DNA from: DATFQI01 sp963816955
Lineage (GTDB): Bacteria > Actinomycetota > Thermoleophilia > Solirubrobacterales > Solirubrobacteraceae
NCBI GenBank assembly: GCA_963816955.1
Contig: CAWFME010000006.1
Coordinates: forward strand, 1 to 64,000
Length of the DNA stretch: 64,000 nucleotides
Direction of reading: 5' to 3'
The notes under the pieces were generated by a model. It was not told where the DNA came from and made no database searches. It worked only from the letters and a program-made list of their open reading frames with translations. The position numbers and the translations under genes are program-made. Shown piece by piece: positions 41,576 through 51,214 of the stretch (the stretch's first letter is position 1; each line of letters opens with the position of its first letter).

Positions 41576-42019
41576 TCAGACTCCGATGTCCTCGTTCCAG
41601 ACCTTGGGCCGCTCGGCGATGAAGCGGCCCAGCAGGTCGATGCACTCGCTCGATTCGAGGTCGATGATCTCCACTCCGAGCTCGCGAAGCCAGTCGATGC
41701 CGCCCTGGAAGGTGCGAGACTCACCGACGACCACGCGCGGGATCGCGAACTGGCGGACCAGGCCGCTGCAGTACCAGCACGGCGCGAGCGTCGTGACCAT
41801 GGTCGTGTCGCGATAGCTCGCGCGCCGGCCGGCGGCCCGGAACGCGTCGGTCTCACCGTGGGCGGAGGCGTCTCCGTCCTGCACGCGGCGGTTGTGACCG
41901 CGGCCCCAGACCGAGCCGTCCGGGCCGAACAGCGCCGCGCCGATCGGGACGCCGCCCTCCGCGAACCCGGCGCGGGCCTCCTCGAGCGCGACGGCGAGCA
42001 TCTCCTCGGGCGTTGGCAT
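41576..42019 (-). CDS. Cytosine deaminase of the fungal (Fcy1) type
   Basis: 147 residues. SAHGETDAF supplies the zinc His and catalytic Glu, TLAPCWYCSGLV the two zinc Cys. The C-terminal run LRELGVEIIDLESSECIDLL and FIAERPKVWNEDIG match the small yeast-type cytosine deaminases closely. Start ATG 42019 (MPTPEEMLAVALEEARAG) fits the family; the frame is open further upstream, but the residues there are not related. The enzyme converts cytosine to uracil in pyrimidine salvage. The adjacent methyltransferase gene follows after 3 bases. Confidence 0.85.
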   Translation of the reverse strand: MPTPEEMLAVALEEARAGFAEGGVPIGAALFGPDGSVWGRGHNRRVQDGDASAHGETDAFRAAGRRASYRDTTMVTTLAPCWYCSGLVRQFAIPRVVVGESRTFQGGIDWLRELGVEIIDLESSECIDLLGRFIAERPKVWNEDIGV

Positions 42020-42143
42020 GATGCCAACGTACATGGACCTCGGGGACCGCTTCCGCGTGCGCCCGAAGGGCTTCAGGCTCTCGGCGCACGACACCGGCGA
42101 CACCGCCGGGTTCGACAGGGCCGCGTCGTGAGCGGTCGCGATG

Positions 42144-42755
42144 CTACGCGACGAGTGAGACGGCGATCGCGCCCATGACCAGGGCGACGGCGCCGTCCAG
42201 CGCACGCCAGGCGGCGGGCCTCGCGAACGGCTTGCGCAGCAGCCTCGCGCCGTAGCCGAGGCCGGTGAACCAGAGCACGGAGCCCGCGATGGCGCCCAGC
42301 CCGAACCACCAGCGCGCGTCGCCGTGGGTGGCGGCGACGGACCCCAGCAGCACGACCGTGTCCAGGTACACGTGCGGGTTGAGCCAGGTGAGGGCGAGCG
42401 CGGTCACGAGCACGGAGCCGCCGCCGGCGGCGGCCCCGGCCTCGAGGACGCCGGGCCGCCAGGCGCGCCGGGCGGCGAGCGCGGCATAGCCGAGCAGGAA
42501 CGCGGCGCCGCCGATCCGCACGCCGTCGGCCAGCTCCGGCACGCCCTGGATCAGCGCGCCCGCGCCGGCCACGCCGAGCGCGATCAGGACGGCGTCGGAG
42601 ACCGCGCAGATCGCGACGACCGCGCCGACGCGCTCGCCGCGCAGGCCCTGGCGCAGCACGAACGCGTTCTGGGCGCCGATCGCGACGATCAGCGAGAGGC
42701 CGAAGCCGAGGCCGGAGAGGAGCGCGACGGGGTCCATGCCCTTCACCATCGCCAC
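42144..42755 (-). CDS. LysE/ArgO family amino acid exporter
   Basis: About 200 residues with six hydrophobic segments. LIVAIGAQNAFVLRQGLRGE is the LysE signature, and TALALTWLNPHVYLDTVVLL includes the conserved NPxxYLD of the LysE/ArgO branch. The protein exports basic amino acids such as lysine or arginine from the cytoplasm. Possible starts are GTG 42755 and ATG 42749 or 42737; MDPVALLSGLGFG (42737) is most like relatives. A LysR-type regulator is divergently transcribed, with a perfect dyad between the genes, as in the lysE-lysG pair. Confidence 0.85.
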   Translation of the reverse strand: MAMVKGMDPVALLSGLGFGLSLIVAIGAQNAFVLRQGLRGERVGAVVAICAVSDAVLIALGVAGAGALIQGVPELADGVRIGGAAFLLGYAALAARRAWRPGVLEAGAAAGGGSVLVTALALTWLNPHVYLDTVVLLGSVAATHGDARWWFGLGAIAGSVLWFTGLGYGARLLRKPFARPAAWRALDGAVALVMGAIAVSLVA

Positions 42756-42779
42756 GGACCAGCCGGAACTCCAGCTCAG

Positions 42780-42802
42780 GATTCTTCGGTTACATTAGAA
42801 TC
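42780..42802. promoter_or_regulatory. LysR-type operator dyad
   Basis: GATTCT, 11 bases, AGAATC: a perfect inverted repeat with the T-N11-A spacing of LysR regulators. It lies in the 54-base gap between the exporter and regulator genes and ends 7 bases before the regulator ATG. Autoregulation and control of the exporter are inferred. Confidence 0.7.
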
Positions 42803-42809
42803 GCTTCAG

Positions 42810-43664
42810 ATGCAGCCCGACCTGGAGCAGCTCCGGACGCTGAAGGCGGTCGTGGAGCACGGCACGCTGGACGCGGCGGCCAGCGCGCTCCACGTCACCC
42901 CGTCGGCGGTCAGCCAGCGCCTGAAGGCGCTCGAGACCGCGGCCGGCCAGGTGCTGCTCGTGCGCAGCCGGCCAGCGCGGCCGACCGGCGCCGGCGAGGC
43001 CGTGCTGCGGCTCGCCCGCCAGGTCGAGCTGCTCGCCGCGGACACGGCGGCGGAGCTCGCCGGCGACGCGGCGCCGTCGCGGCTCGGCGTCGCCGTGAAC
43101 GCCGACTCGATGGCGACGTGGTTCCTGCCCGCGATCGCGCCGCTGGCGGGCGAGGTCGCCGTCGAGTGCTACCGCGAGGACGAGGCCAACACGGCCCGGC
43201 TGCTCAAGACGGGCTCGGTGGTGGCGGCGATCACGGTCTATCCCGACCCCGTCGCCGGCTGCATCGTCCGGCGGCTCGGCGCGATGCGCTACCGCCCGAT
43301 GGCGTCGCCGGCCTTCAAGGCGCGCTGGTTCCCCGACGGCCCGACGCCCGAGGCGCTCGCGGCGGCGCCGATGATGGTCTTCGACCGCGACGACACGCTG
43401 CAGCACGACTACCTCGCCGCGCATGCGCCGACCGCCGTTCCGCCGCAGACCATGGTGCCTTCGTCGACGGACTTCGTGCGGGCGATCGGGCTCGGGCTCG
43501 GCTGGGGGATGGTCGCCGACCTGCAGCGCCCGGACGGCCCGGAGCTCGTCGAGCTGGAGGCGGCGGAGGCGCGCGACGTGCACCTCCACCTGCAGCGCTG
43601 GCGCCTGCGCACGCCGAGCTTGGACCGCCTCGCCGACGCGATCGTCGCGGGCGCGCGCGAGCGC

Positions 43665-43676
<12 letters not shown>
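42810..43676 (+). CDS. LysR family regulator, ArgP/LysG type
   Basis: 288 residues. The winged helix at residues 4-62 has LRTLKAVVEHGTLDAAASAL and HVTPSAVSQRLKALETAAGQ, as in ArgP (IciA) and LysG. The effector domain shows LGVAVNADSMATWFLPAIAP, then PMASPAFKARWFP and STDFVRAIGLGLGWGMVADL. ArgP/LysG relatives activate a LysE/ArgO exporter in response to arginine or lysine; the divergent exporter fits exactly. The 3' end overlaps the convergent malic enzyme gene by 12 bases. Confidence 0.9.
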
Positions 43677-45116
<1,440 letters not shown>

Positions 45117-45238
45117 CCGCCCCGGACGCTAGCGCGTCACTGCCCTGGGGGCACTCCGATGAAGCAGTTGAACAGCTTGCCGCCGTGGGACTGCGCTCCG
45201 GTTCGGAAGCTCTGACGGGCGAGGCTGCCGCGTGTTGC

Positions 45239-46726
45239 TCAGTAGAAGCCGAGGCGCGCGAGCGGCTCGACGAGCTCGCGCTCCTCGTAGGAGAGGTGCG
45301 AGAGCAGCGCGTCGCCGAAGCGGTCCATCACGGCGCGGACCTCGTCCATCCCGTCGCGGCCGTCGGCCACGAGCGCGACCAGCGTGCGGTCGACCTGCTC
45401 GAGCATGTCGGCGATCGTCTCGTGCTCCTGCTCGAGGCGGTCGATGACCGGCCCGAGGTCGGCGTCGCGGGCGCGCAGGTGCGGGAAGATCGAGCGGTCC
45501 TCGAGCGTGTGGTGGCCGGCCACCACACGGCAGTAGGAGGCGCAGAAGGCGCCGAGCGTCCAGCCGTTCTGGCGGATCGTCATGCGGTTGATCATCGAGC
45601 GCACCGCAGCCGGGTCGCGGTGGCCGGAGGCGACCTGCTCGATCATCTCGCGCAGCCGCGCGAGCTCGCCGCGCAGGCCGTCATGGACGTCGATGAGGTG
45701 CTGGCCGGCGGCCTGCTGGTCGGGCGTGTAGCGGCGCTCGGCGTCGAGCTGCGGGCCGGTCGGGCGCGTGCTCTCGTCCCAGGCGGCGCTCCCGCCGTCG
45801 GGCGACGGCGTCGGGGTGACCTCGAGCGGGCGGGCACCCGCCGCGGGCTCGGCCGGGGCAGGGCGCTCGCCGGAGCGGCCGGCGTCCACCAGCTCGCGCG
45901 TGCGGGGGGCGATGTCCTCGGCGAAGGCGCGGACGTCGTCGCCCGACTGCACGGCGAGGATGAACGTGCTGAAGCCATGCTCGAGCGCGAGCTCGGCGAG
46001 CAGCTCGGGCTCCGTGCCCGCGTCGACGTTCAGCAATCGCCGGATCTGCGCCGGGCTGCGGCCGGCCGCGGCGGCGGCGTCGTCGATGCGGGCGCCCATC
46101 TCGCCCAGCCTGCTCATGTCGAGGTAGCTCTGGCTGGGCAGCCAGCCGTCGGCCTTCTCGCCGGTCAGCCGCAGCATGCGCGGCTTGTAGGCGCCGAGCC
46201 AGATCTCGATGTCATGCGCCGGCTTTGGGCCCGGCTTGGCGCCGTGGACGCGGTGGAACTCGCCGTCCACCCGCACGGTCGGCCCGGTCCAGATCGCGCG
46301 GATGACGTCGATCGCCTCGCTGAGCGCGGTCACGCTCTCCCCCGGCGTGAGGCGGCGGCCGCCCATCGCCTCGATCGCGTCCCAGAAGGCGCCCGCCCCG
46401 AGGCCCAGCTCGAGCCGCCCGTTGCTGAGGATGTCCAGGCTCGCGGCACTGCGGGCGAGCACGGCCGGCGGGCGCAGCGGGAGGTTGGCGACGTTGGGCG
46501 CCAGGCGCACCGTCGAGGTCTTGCCCGCGATCACCGACAGCAGGGTCCAGGTGTCCAGGAAGCGCGGCTGGTACGGGTGGTCCTGGAAGGAGACGAGGTC
46601 CAGCCCGCTCACCTCGGCGCGCTCGGCCAGCTCGACCACGGCGTCGGCCTGCTCGGCCAGCGGCGGGACGAAGACGCCGAACTGCAGCTCCTCGAGGTGG
46701 TCCGTCACCCGTCCCGCCAGTCGCAC
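45239..46726 (-). CDS. LLM-class F420-type oxidoreductase fused to a hemerythrin domain
   Basis: 495 residues. Residues 10-300 are a luciferase-like monooxygenase domain (LQFGVFVPPLAEQADAVVEL, then LAPNVANLPLRPPAVLARSA, LELGLGAGAFWDAIEAMGGR). In actinobacteria these mostly use reduced F420. After a Pro-rich linker (about 300-345), residues 350-490 form a hemerythrin-like four-helix bundle: QHLIDVHDGLRGELARL, GHHTLEDRSIFPHLRARD, RLEQEHETIADML and HLSYEERELVEPL supply the His/Glu di-iron ligands. The domains would combine flavin or deazaflavin chemistry with O2 or redox sensing (inference). The start overlaps the DUF1801 gene by 22 bases. Confidence 0.9.
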   Translation of the reverse strand: MRLAGRVTDHLEELQFGVFVPPLAEQADAVVELAERAEVSGLDLVSFQDHPYQPRFLDTWTLLSVIAGKTSTVRLAPNVANLPLRPPAVLARSAASLDILSNGRLELGLGAGAFWDAIEAMGGRRLTPGESVTALSEAIDVIRAIWTGPTVRVDGEFHRVHGAKPGPKPAHDIEIWLGAYKPRMLRLTGEKADGWLPSQSYLDMSRLGEMGARIDDAAAAAGRSPAQIRRLLNVDAGTEPELLAELALEHGFSTFILAVQSGDDVRAFAEDIAPRTRELVDAGRSGERPAPAEPAAGARPLEVTPTPSPDGGSAAWDESTRPTGPQLDAERRYTPDQQAAGQHLIDVHDGLRGELARLREMIEQVASGHRDPAAVRSMINRMTIRQNGWTLGAFCASYCRVVAGHHTLEDRSIFPHLRARDADLGPVIDRLEQEHETIADMLEQVDRTLVALVADGRDGMDEVRAVMDRFGDALLSHLSYEERELVEPLARLGFY

Positions 46727-47064
46727 CAGGCCTTCACGAGCGCCTCGATGTCTGGCGCGGCGGCGTCAGCCTCGGCGAGGGTGGCGAGCTTCAGCACCCG
46801 GCTCGTATCACCCGTGCCCTCCAGGCGCGGGTGCTCGCCGGGGAGCTTCGCTCCCTGGTGGAACATCAGTGACGCGTGCTGCTTGCTCTTGGGATAGAAG
46901 CTGGCGAGGTTGCCCTTGTAGGTGAACGTGGGCGCCTTCCACTTGATGCACTCGTCGATGCGCGAATCAGCGGCGAGCACGAGCTCGCGGACGCGCTCGA
47001 CGACGGGCTTCATCGGGTTGTCGTAGGCCGCGAACCACTCGTCGACTTCACGCTGCTTGCCCAC
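46705..47064 (-). CDS. DUF1801 family protein
   Basis: 119 residues, intact. WFAAYDNPMKPVVERVRELV, then ECIKWKAPTFTYKGNLASFY and FHQGAKLPGEHPRLEGTGD are the features of the DUF1801 (YdhG-like, frataxin-like fold) family. Members are small cytosolic proteins; a biochemical role is not established. The 3' end overlaps the downstream LLM-hemerythrin gene by 22 bases, implying one transcript. A divergent cupin starts 17 bases upstream. Confidence 0.85.
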   Translation of the reverse strand: MGKQREVDEWFAAYDNPMKPVVERVRELVLAADSRIDECIKWKAPTFTYKGNLASFYPKSKQHASLMFHQGAKLPGEHPRLEGTGDTSRVLKLATLAEADAAAPDIEALVKAWCDWRDG

Positions 47065-47081
47065 GCCGCGATAGTACGCCC

Positions 47082-47441
47082 ATGACGCCTCGCTTCACGG
47101 AGCTCGACCTCGCCGAGATCGCCTTCAGCCCGACCGCCGCGCTCTGGGAGGGCGGCAAGCACGCGGGCACGAACACCTCGATGTTCGTCGTCAAGACGCC
47201 GCCCGGCGGCTTCGTGCACCTGCACACCCACCCCTACGCCGAGACCTTCGTGCTGCTGCGCGGCCGTGGCCGCTGGACCGCCGGCGATCAGGTCACTGAG
47301 GCCGAGGCGGAGGCGGTGATCGTCGTGCCCCCGGAGACGCTGCACGGCTTCCGGAACATCGGCGAAGAGCCGCTGCTCGTGGTCTCCGTGCACGAGTCCG
47401 GCACGCTCGACCAGACCTTCACGGAGGACGAGCCGGCCTGA
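47082..47441 (+). CDS. Small cupin protein
   Basis: 119 residues. FVHLHTHPYAETFVLLRGRG is cupin motif 1 (His, His, Glu), and VVPPETLHGFRNIGEEPLLV motif 2 with the fourth ligand His. A single jelly roll that probably binds one divalent metal. Substrate unknown. Divergent from the DUF1801 gene. Confidence 0.85.
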   Translation: MTPRFTELDLAEIAFSPTAALWEGGKHAGTNTSMFVVKTPPGGFVHLHTHPYAETFVLLRGRGRWTAGDQVTEAEAEAVIVVPPETLHGFRNIGEEPLLVVSVHESGTLDQTFTEDEPA

Positions 47442-47534
47442 CTACCAGGTCGTGGAGCCGACCCCGCTGGGCACGGGGCGCGGGGTCTCGCGGACGACCG
47501 GGGTGCTGAAGCGGTGGGTGGTGGTGCGGGCCAT
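47442..47534 (-). CDS. Possible 30-residue peptide
   Basis: An ATG preceded by an AAAGG sequence about 10 bases upstream opens MARTTTHRFSTPVVRETPRP and closes with TAG after SGVGSTTW. It ends 1 base from the convergent cupin stop. There is no homologue in view; codon use is like that of the neighbours. Low certainty. Confidence 0.25.
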   Translation of the reverse strand: MARTTTHRFSTPVVRETPRPVPSGVGSTTW

Positions 47535-47649
47535 GACCGAACCCTTTCAATGTGACGCGCGTCACGGGCTGGGGCAGGCAGGCCAATCGGCCGGCGGCGA
47601 GCCCGCGAGCGCAGGTACGGCTCACCCCCCGACCGGGTATGGGCAGCAC

Positions 47650-49158
47650 ATGACCGCCGTGTCGGAGTCCGTCCTCACGCCGCTCCGCTTCCTCGAGCGC
47701 AGCGCGCAGGTGTGGGCGGACCGGCCCGCCGTGGTGTCCGGCGAGCGGACGTACACCTACGCGGAGCATCACGAGCGGATCCGGCGCCTGGCCGCGGCGC
47801 TGCGGGAGCTCGGGGTCGCGCCGGGCGACCGCGTGGCGGCGCTGCTGCCCAACGTCGCCGCGATGCTCGAGCTGCACTACGCCGTGCCCGGGATCGGCGC
47901 GGTGCTGGTGCCGCTCAACACGCGGCTGACGGCCGACGACTACGCCTACATCCTCGAGCACTCGGGCGCCCGGCTCGTGTTCGCCGACCCGGAGCTGGCC
48001 GAGCTCGTCGACGGGCCGGAGACGATCACCGACCACGAGCCGCTGATCGCGGGCGCCGAGCCGGCCGACCTGCGGCGGCCCGACGACGAGCGCGACCTGC
48101 TCTCGATCAACTACACCTCGGGCACGACGGGCCGGCCGAAGGGCGTGATGACCACGCACCGCGGCGCGTACCTGCACTCGCTCGGCGTGATCCCCGAGGC
48201 CGGGCTGACGCCGCGCAGCTCCTACCTGTGGACGCTGCCGATGTTCCACTGCAACGGCTGGGCGTACACCTGGGCGGTCACGGCGGCGGGCGCCAAGCAC
48301 GTGTGCCTGCCCAAGGTCGAGGCCGAGCCGATCTGGCGCGCGCTCACGGAAGAGGGCGTCACCCACCTGTGCGCGGCGCCGACGGTGTTGACGACGATCG
48401 TCTCCGCCGGGGAGGCGGCCCCGCTCGACGCGCCCGCCGAGGTGTTCGTCGGCGGCGCGCCGCCCGCGCCCGCGCTGCTCGAGAAGGCCGCCGGGCTCAA
48501 CCTGCACGTCACCCACCTGTACGGGCTGACGGAGACCTACGGGCCGATCGCGGTCTGCGCGTGGAACCCGGACTGGGACGAGCTGCCGCAGGAGGAGCAG
48601 GCCGCGCTGCGCGCGCGCCAGGGCGTCGGGACGATCGTCTCCGAGCGCATGCGGGTGGTCGATGAGGAGATGGCGGACGTGCCGGCCGACGGCGAGACGC
48701 TCGGTGAGGTCTGCATGCGCGGCGACAACGTGATGGTCGGCTACTACCGCGACGAGGAGGCCACGGACGAGGCGTTCCGGGGCGGCTGGTTCCACTCCGG
48801 CGACCTCGGCGTCGTGCACCCGGACGGCTACGTCGAGCTGCGCGACCGCCTCAAGGACGTGATCATCTCCGGCGGGGAGAACATCGCGACGATCGAGGTC
48901 GAGCAGGCGCTCGCGGCGCACCCGTCGGTGAGCGAGGTCGCGGTCGTCGCCGCGCCCGACGAGCGCTGGGGCGAGGTGCCGGTCGCCTTCGTCACCGCCG
49001 CGGGCGGCGAGTCGCCAGAGCAGGCGGAGCTGCAGGAGTTCGCGCGCGGGCGGCTCGCGCGCTTCAAGGTCCCCAAGCGGATCGAGGTCGTCGACGAGCT
49101 GCCCAAGACCGGCACGGGCAAGATCCAGAAGTTCCTCTTGCGCGAGCGGATGGGTTAG
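47650..49158 (+). CDS. Acyl-CoA synthetase (AMP-dependent ligase)
   Basis: 502 residues. Activates a carboxylic acid through an acyl-AMP to the CoA thioester. INYTSGTTGRPKGVMTTHRG is the AMP-binding P-loop at about residue 155. LYGLTETYGP is motif A5, GWFHSGDLGVVHPDGYVELR the adenylate-binding hinge, and PKTGTGKIQKFLLRERM holds the C-terminal catalytic Lys. Similar to the FadD3/medium-chain group (HCNGWAYTWAVTAAGAKHVC). I chose ATG 47650; the frame is open upstream but without family residues. The DsrE gene starts 11 bases later. Confidence 0.92.
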   Translation: MTAVSESVLTPLRFLERSAQVWADRPAVVSGERTYTYAEHHERIRRLAAALRELGVAPGDRVAALLPNVAAMLELHYAVPGIGAVLVPLNTRLTADDYAYILEHSGARLVFADPELAELVDGPETITDHEPLIAGAEPADLRRPDDERDLLSINYTSGTTGRPKGVMTTHRGAYLHSLGVIPEAGLTPRSSYLWTLPMFHCNGWAYTWAVTAAGAKHVCLPKVEAEPIWRALTEEGVTHLCAAPTVLTTIVSAGEAAPLDAPAEVFVGGAPPAPALLEKAAGLNLHVTHLYGLTETYGPIAVCAWNPDWDELPQEEQAALRARQGVGTIVSERMRVVDEEMADVPADGETLGEVCMRGDNVMVGYYRDEEATDEAFRGGWFHSGDLGVVHPDGYVELRDRLKDVIISGGENIATIEVEQALAAHPSVSEVAVVAAPDERWGEVPVAFVTAAGGESPEQAELQEFARGRLARFKVPKRIEVVDELPKTGTGKIQKFLLRERMG

Positions 49159-49168
49159 TGTCGAGCGC

Positions 49169-49531
49169 ATGCGGATCACCTACTTCGCGAGCGCCGGCAC
49201 GGCCGACCCGACGCGCGCCTCGATCCCGCTCCACCTCGCCGCCAACGGCTCGGTGGAGATCGGCCAGGAGACCGCGATCATCCTCGGCGGCGACGCCGCC
49301 GAGCTGCTGGTCGGGGATACCGCGCAGACGCTGGAGGGCCTGGGTGTGCCGCCGGCGCGCGACCTGCTCGCCAAGCTGCGCGACCACGCGGTCCCCGTCT
49401 ACGTCTGAAAGGGCTGCGCCGTCGCCCGTGGGGCTGACGACAGCGATCTCGAGAAGGTCGGCGGGAGCTGGGTGACCCCGCCCGATGTCGCGCGGCTGTT
49501 CGCCGACAGCGACCGCGTGGTGACGTTCTAG
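49169..49531 (+). CDS. DsrE-family protein, probable selenoprotein (in-frame UGA at codon 80)
   Basis: 120 residues if UGA 49406-49408 is read as selenocysteine. The chain starts MRITYFASAGTADPTRASIP and continues IILGGDAAELLVGDTAQTLE, then DHAVPVYV, UGA, KGCAVARGADDSDL and ends FADSDRVVTF before TAG. DsrE relatives have a redox Cys in VYVCxxCAxARG, so UGA stands exactly on the active-site Cys and forms U-x-x-C with the next Cys. Homology, codon use and length continue normally after UGA. A strong hairpin (49413-49444) follows. Sulfur-relay or thiol redox chemistry is likely. Alternatives are a TGC-to-TGA sequencing error or a nonsense mutation. No selABCD genes are in the window. Confidence 0.7.
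49413..49444 (+). promoter_or_regulatory. Candidate bacterial SECIS hairpin
   Basis: Starting 5 bases after the UGA: GCTG pairs with CAGC, then CGC/A internal loop, CGTC with GACG, one unpaired T, and GCCC with GGGC closing a GTG apical loop. The loop G is 20 bases after UGA, inside the range typical of bacterial SECIS elements. It lies within the coding sequence as expected for SelB recruitment. Confidence 0.55.
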
Positions 49532-49797
49532 CGGCGCCGCTTGCGCGAGCCGCCGCCGAGCGCTCCGAGGTCGCACAGCACGGCGACGATCACGACGATC
49601 CACTCCCAGCCCTCGACCGTGCGGCCGGTCTTGTACATCCACGCCCACGCGAGCGTCGTCCACGGCAGGATGAAGAACCCGATCACCGGCACCAGCCACG
49701 CGTCGTAGGCGCGGTCGAGGACGTTCGAGAACAGCCACGTGGCGATCAGCGCCAGCCGCGGCGAGATCAGCGCGAACAGGAGGACGAGGCAGCCCAT
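49528..49797 (-). CDS. Small membrane protein, 89 residues
   Basis: Hydrophobic spans: CLVLLFALISPRLALIATWL, WLVPVIGFFILPWTTLAWAW and WIVVIVAVLCDLGALGG, with a basic C-terminus (GGSRKRRR). This resembles actinobacterial small membrane proteins of unknown role. The stop overlaps the DsrE gene stop by 4 bases in convergent orientation, which supports the downstream TAG as the real DsrE stop. Confidence 0.75.
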   Translation of the reverse strand: MGCLVLLFALISPRLALIATWLFSNVLDRAYDAWLVPVIGFFILPWTTLAWAWMYKTGRTVEGWEWIVVIVAVLCDLGALGGGSRKRRR

Positions 49798-49826
49798 CGC
49801 CTCATCCTCCCACTCGCGTCACGCGC

Positions 49827-51080
49827 TCAGCGCACGCCCGGCAGGTCCAGGTCGGCCCAGACCATCCGGTGGTCGGAGGTCGGGAAGCCGCCGACCGCGC
49901 CCCACTCCGCACCGTTGAAGACGCCCGTCAGCCGCGACAGCGGGTCCGAGCGCACCGGCCAGAAGACGGCCGACTCGCTGATCTTGATCTGGCGGCTCGG
50001 CAGGACGTAGTCGGCGCGCAGGTTGCCCGGCGCGGTGTCCGAGAAGTCCGCCGTGTCGAACCGCGGGTTCCCGAGGTGCGCCGTGTTCGCCCCGCCCTGC
50101 AGGGCGGTCGCCTCGGCGGCGCCGTCGCTCGACGGCGTGCGCTTGTCGTTCACGCGCGGGCTGTTCAGCAGCGGCTGGATGGCGATCGGCCTCCCGGCCG
50201 CGTCGCGCAGGCTGTCGCCGTCGAGCGGGTCGGAGTTCTGATCGCCCGCCACCACGAACAGCGCCGACGGCGACAGGCCGCCGCGGCCGCCCTCGTCGTC
50301 GTAGATGTAGCCGCCGCGTCCGGGGGTCACGTAGTCCGCCCAGAAGCGGATCTCGTCCGCGTTGCGCAGGCCGTTGCGGTCCTCCGCGCCGTCGAAGACC
50401 GGCGGCGTCGGGTGGCTGACGAGGAAGTGCACCGTGCGCTTGCCGATCTGCACCGGCACGTCCCAATGGCTCTTCGACGACAGCGGGAACGCCGCGACCT
50501 CCGCGGGCGAGTAGAACGGCTGCGGGATCCGCGAGCCCGGCATGTCCTTCCAGAGGAAGTCCTGGAACGTCCGCACGCCGGCCGCGTCGATCGGGTGCTT
50601 GGAGTAGACGACCATCCCGAACTGGCCCGGGAACAGCCCGAAGCCCCAGGCGTCGTTGCCGGCGTCGTTCGGGTTGGTGTCGCCGTTGTTGTCGAGGTCG
50701 AAGCCCGACGGCACGCCGGTGTTGACCGGGGCGACGAAGAAGTACGGGTAGTCCGCGGCAGGGGCGCCGTTCTGCGGCACCGCCAGGAAGTTGTCGCGGA
50801 ACAGCCGCGCGGCGGTGCCGCCTGCGACGAAGTCGAACTCGTTGATCAGCAGCACGTCCGGCGCGGCGCGCTGGATGACCTCGGCGACGTTCTTGGCCTG
50901 CCGCACGCCGACGCTCGTCGAGCTCGGGTTCGACAGATCGGCGACCAGCTGGCCGGCGGCGCCGCGGTTCAGCGAGGCGTTGAACGTCGCGAAGCGGGCG
51001 TCCCGGTCGGCCTGCGCGACCGCCGGCAGCACCGCCGCCAGCACGATGGCGGCGACGAACGTGAGCAGTGCTCGGTGCAT
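49827..51080 (-). CDS. Secreted endonuclease/exonuclease/phosphatase-family protein
   Basis: 417 residues with a signal peptide (MHRALLTFVAAIVLAAVLPA). The DNase-I-like fold shows RFATFNASLNRGA at strand 1, VLLINEFDF (metal Glu), FLVSHPTPPVFDG, ALFVVAGDQNSDPLDGD (GDxN) and GGFPTSDHRMVWADLDL (SDH). The catalytic set matches extracellular nucleases or phosphodiesterases. Substrate unknown; secretion suggests nutrient scavenging. It is transcribed away from the desaturase, with about 135 bases between starts. Confidence 0.88.
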   Translation of the reverse strand: MHRALLTFVAAIVLAAVLPAVAQADRDARFATFNASLNRGAAGQLVADLSNPSSTSVGVRQAKNVAEVIQRAAPDVLLINEFDFVAGGTAARLFRDNFLAVPQNGAPAADYPYFFVAPVNTGVPSGFDLDNNGDTNPNDAGNDAWGFGLFPGQFGMVVYSKHPIDAAGVRTFQDFLWKDMPGSRIPQPFYSPAEVAAFPLSSKSHWDVPVQIGKRTVHFLVSHPTPPVFDGAEDRNGLRNADEIRFWADYVTPGRGGYIYDDEGGRGGLSPSALFVVAGDQNSDPLDGDSLRDAAGRPIAIQPLLNSPRVNDKRTPSSDGAAEATALQGGANTAHLGNPRFDTADFSDTAPGNLRADYVLPSRQIKISESAVFWPVRSDPLSRLTGVFNGAEWGAVGGFPTSDHRMVWADLDLPGVR

Positions 51081-51214
51081 CTCCAGCTCCCTCCCCAGGG
51101 ATCGTGGGTCCTCGGGAGGAAGACTACGGCTTGTAGGGAAGCTACAAGAATTGATCGTGCAACTCTTGGCTTCGGGTGGTTAGCCGGGCGGCAGTATGTG
51201 GCAGCCTCCAATAC

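Noticed and set aside
45160..45216. 19-codon frame MKQLNSLPPWDCAPVRKL between two genes
   Set aside because: Too short, no clear ribosome-binding site, no conservation can be judged.
47419..49179. 586-codon minus-strand frame
   Set aside because: Antisense of the acyl-CoA ligase; no family features.
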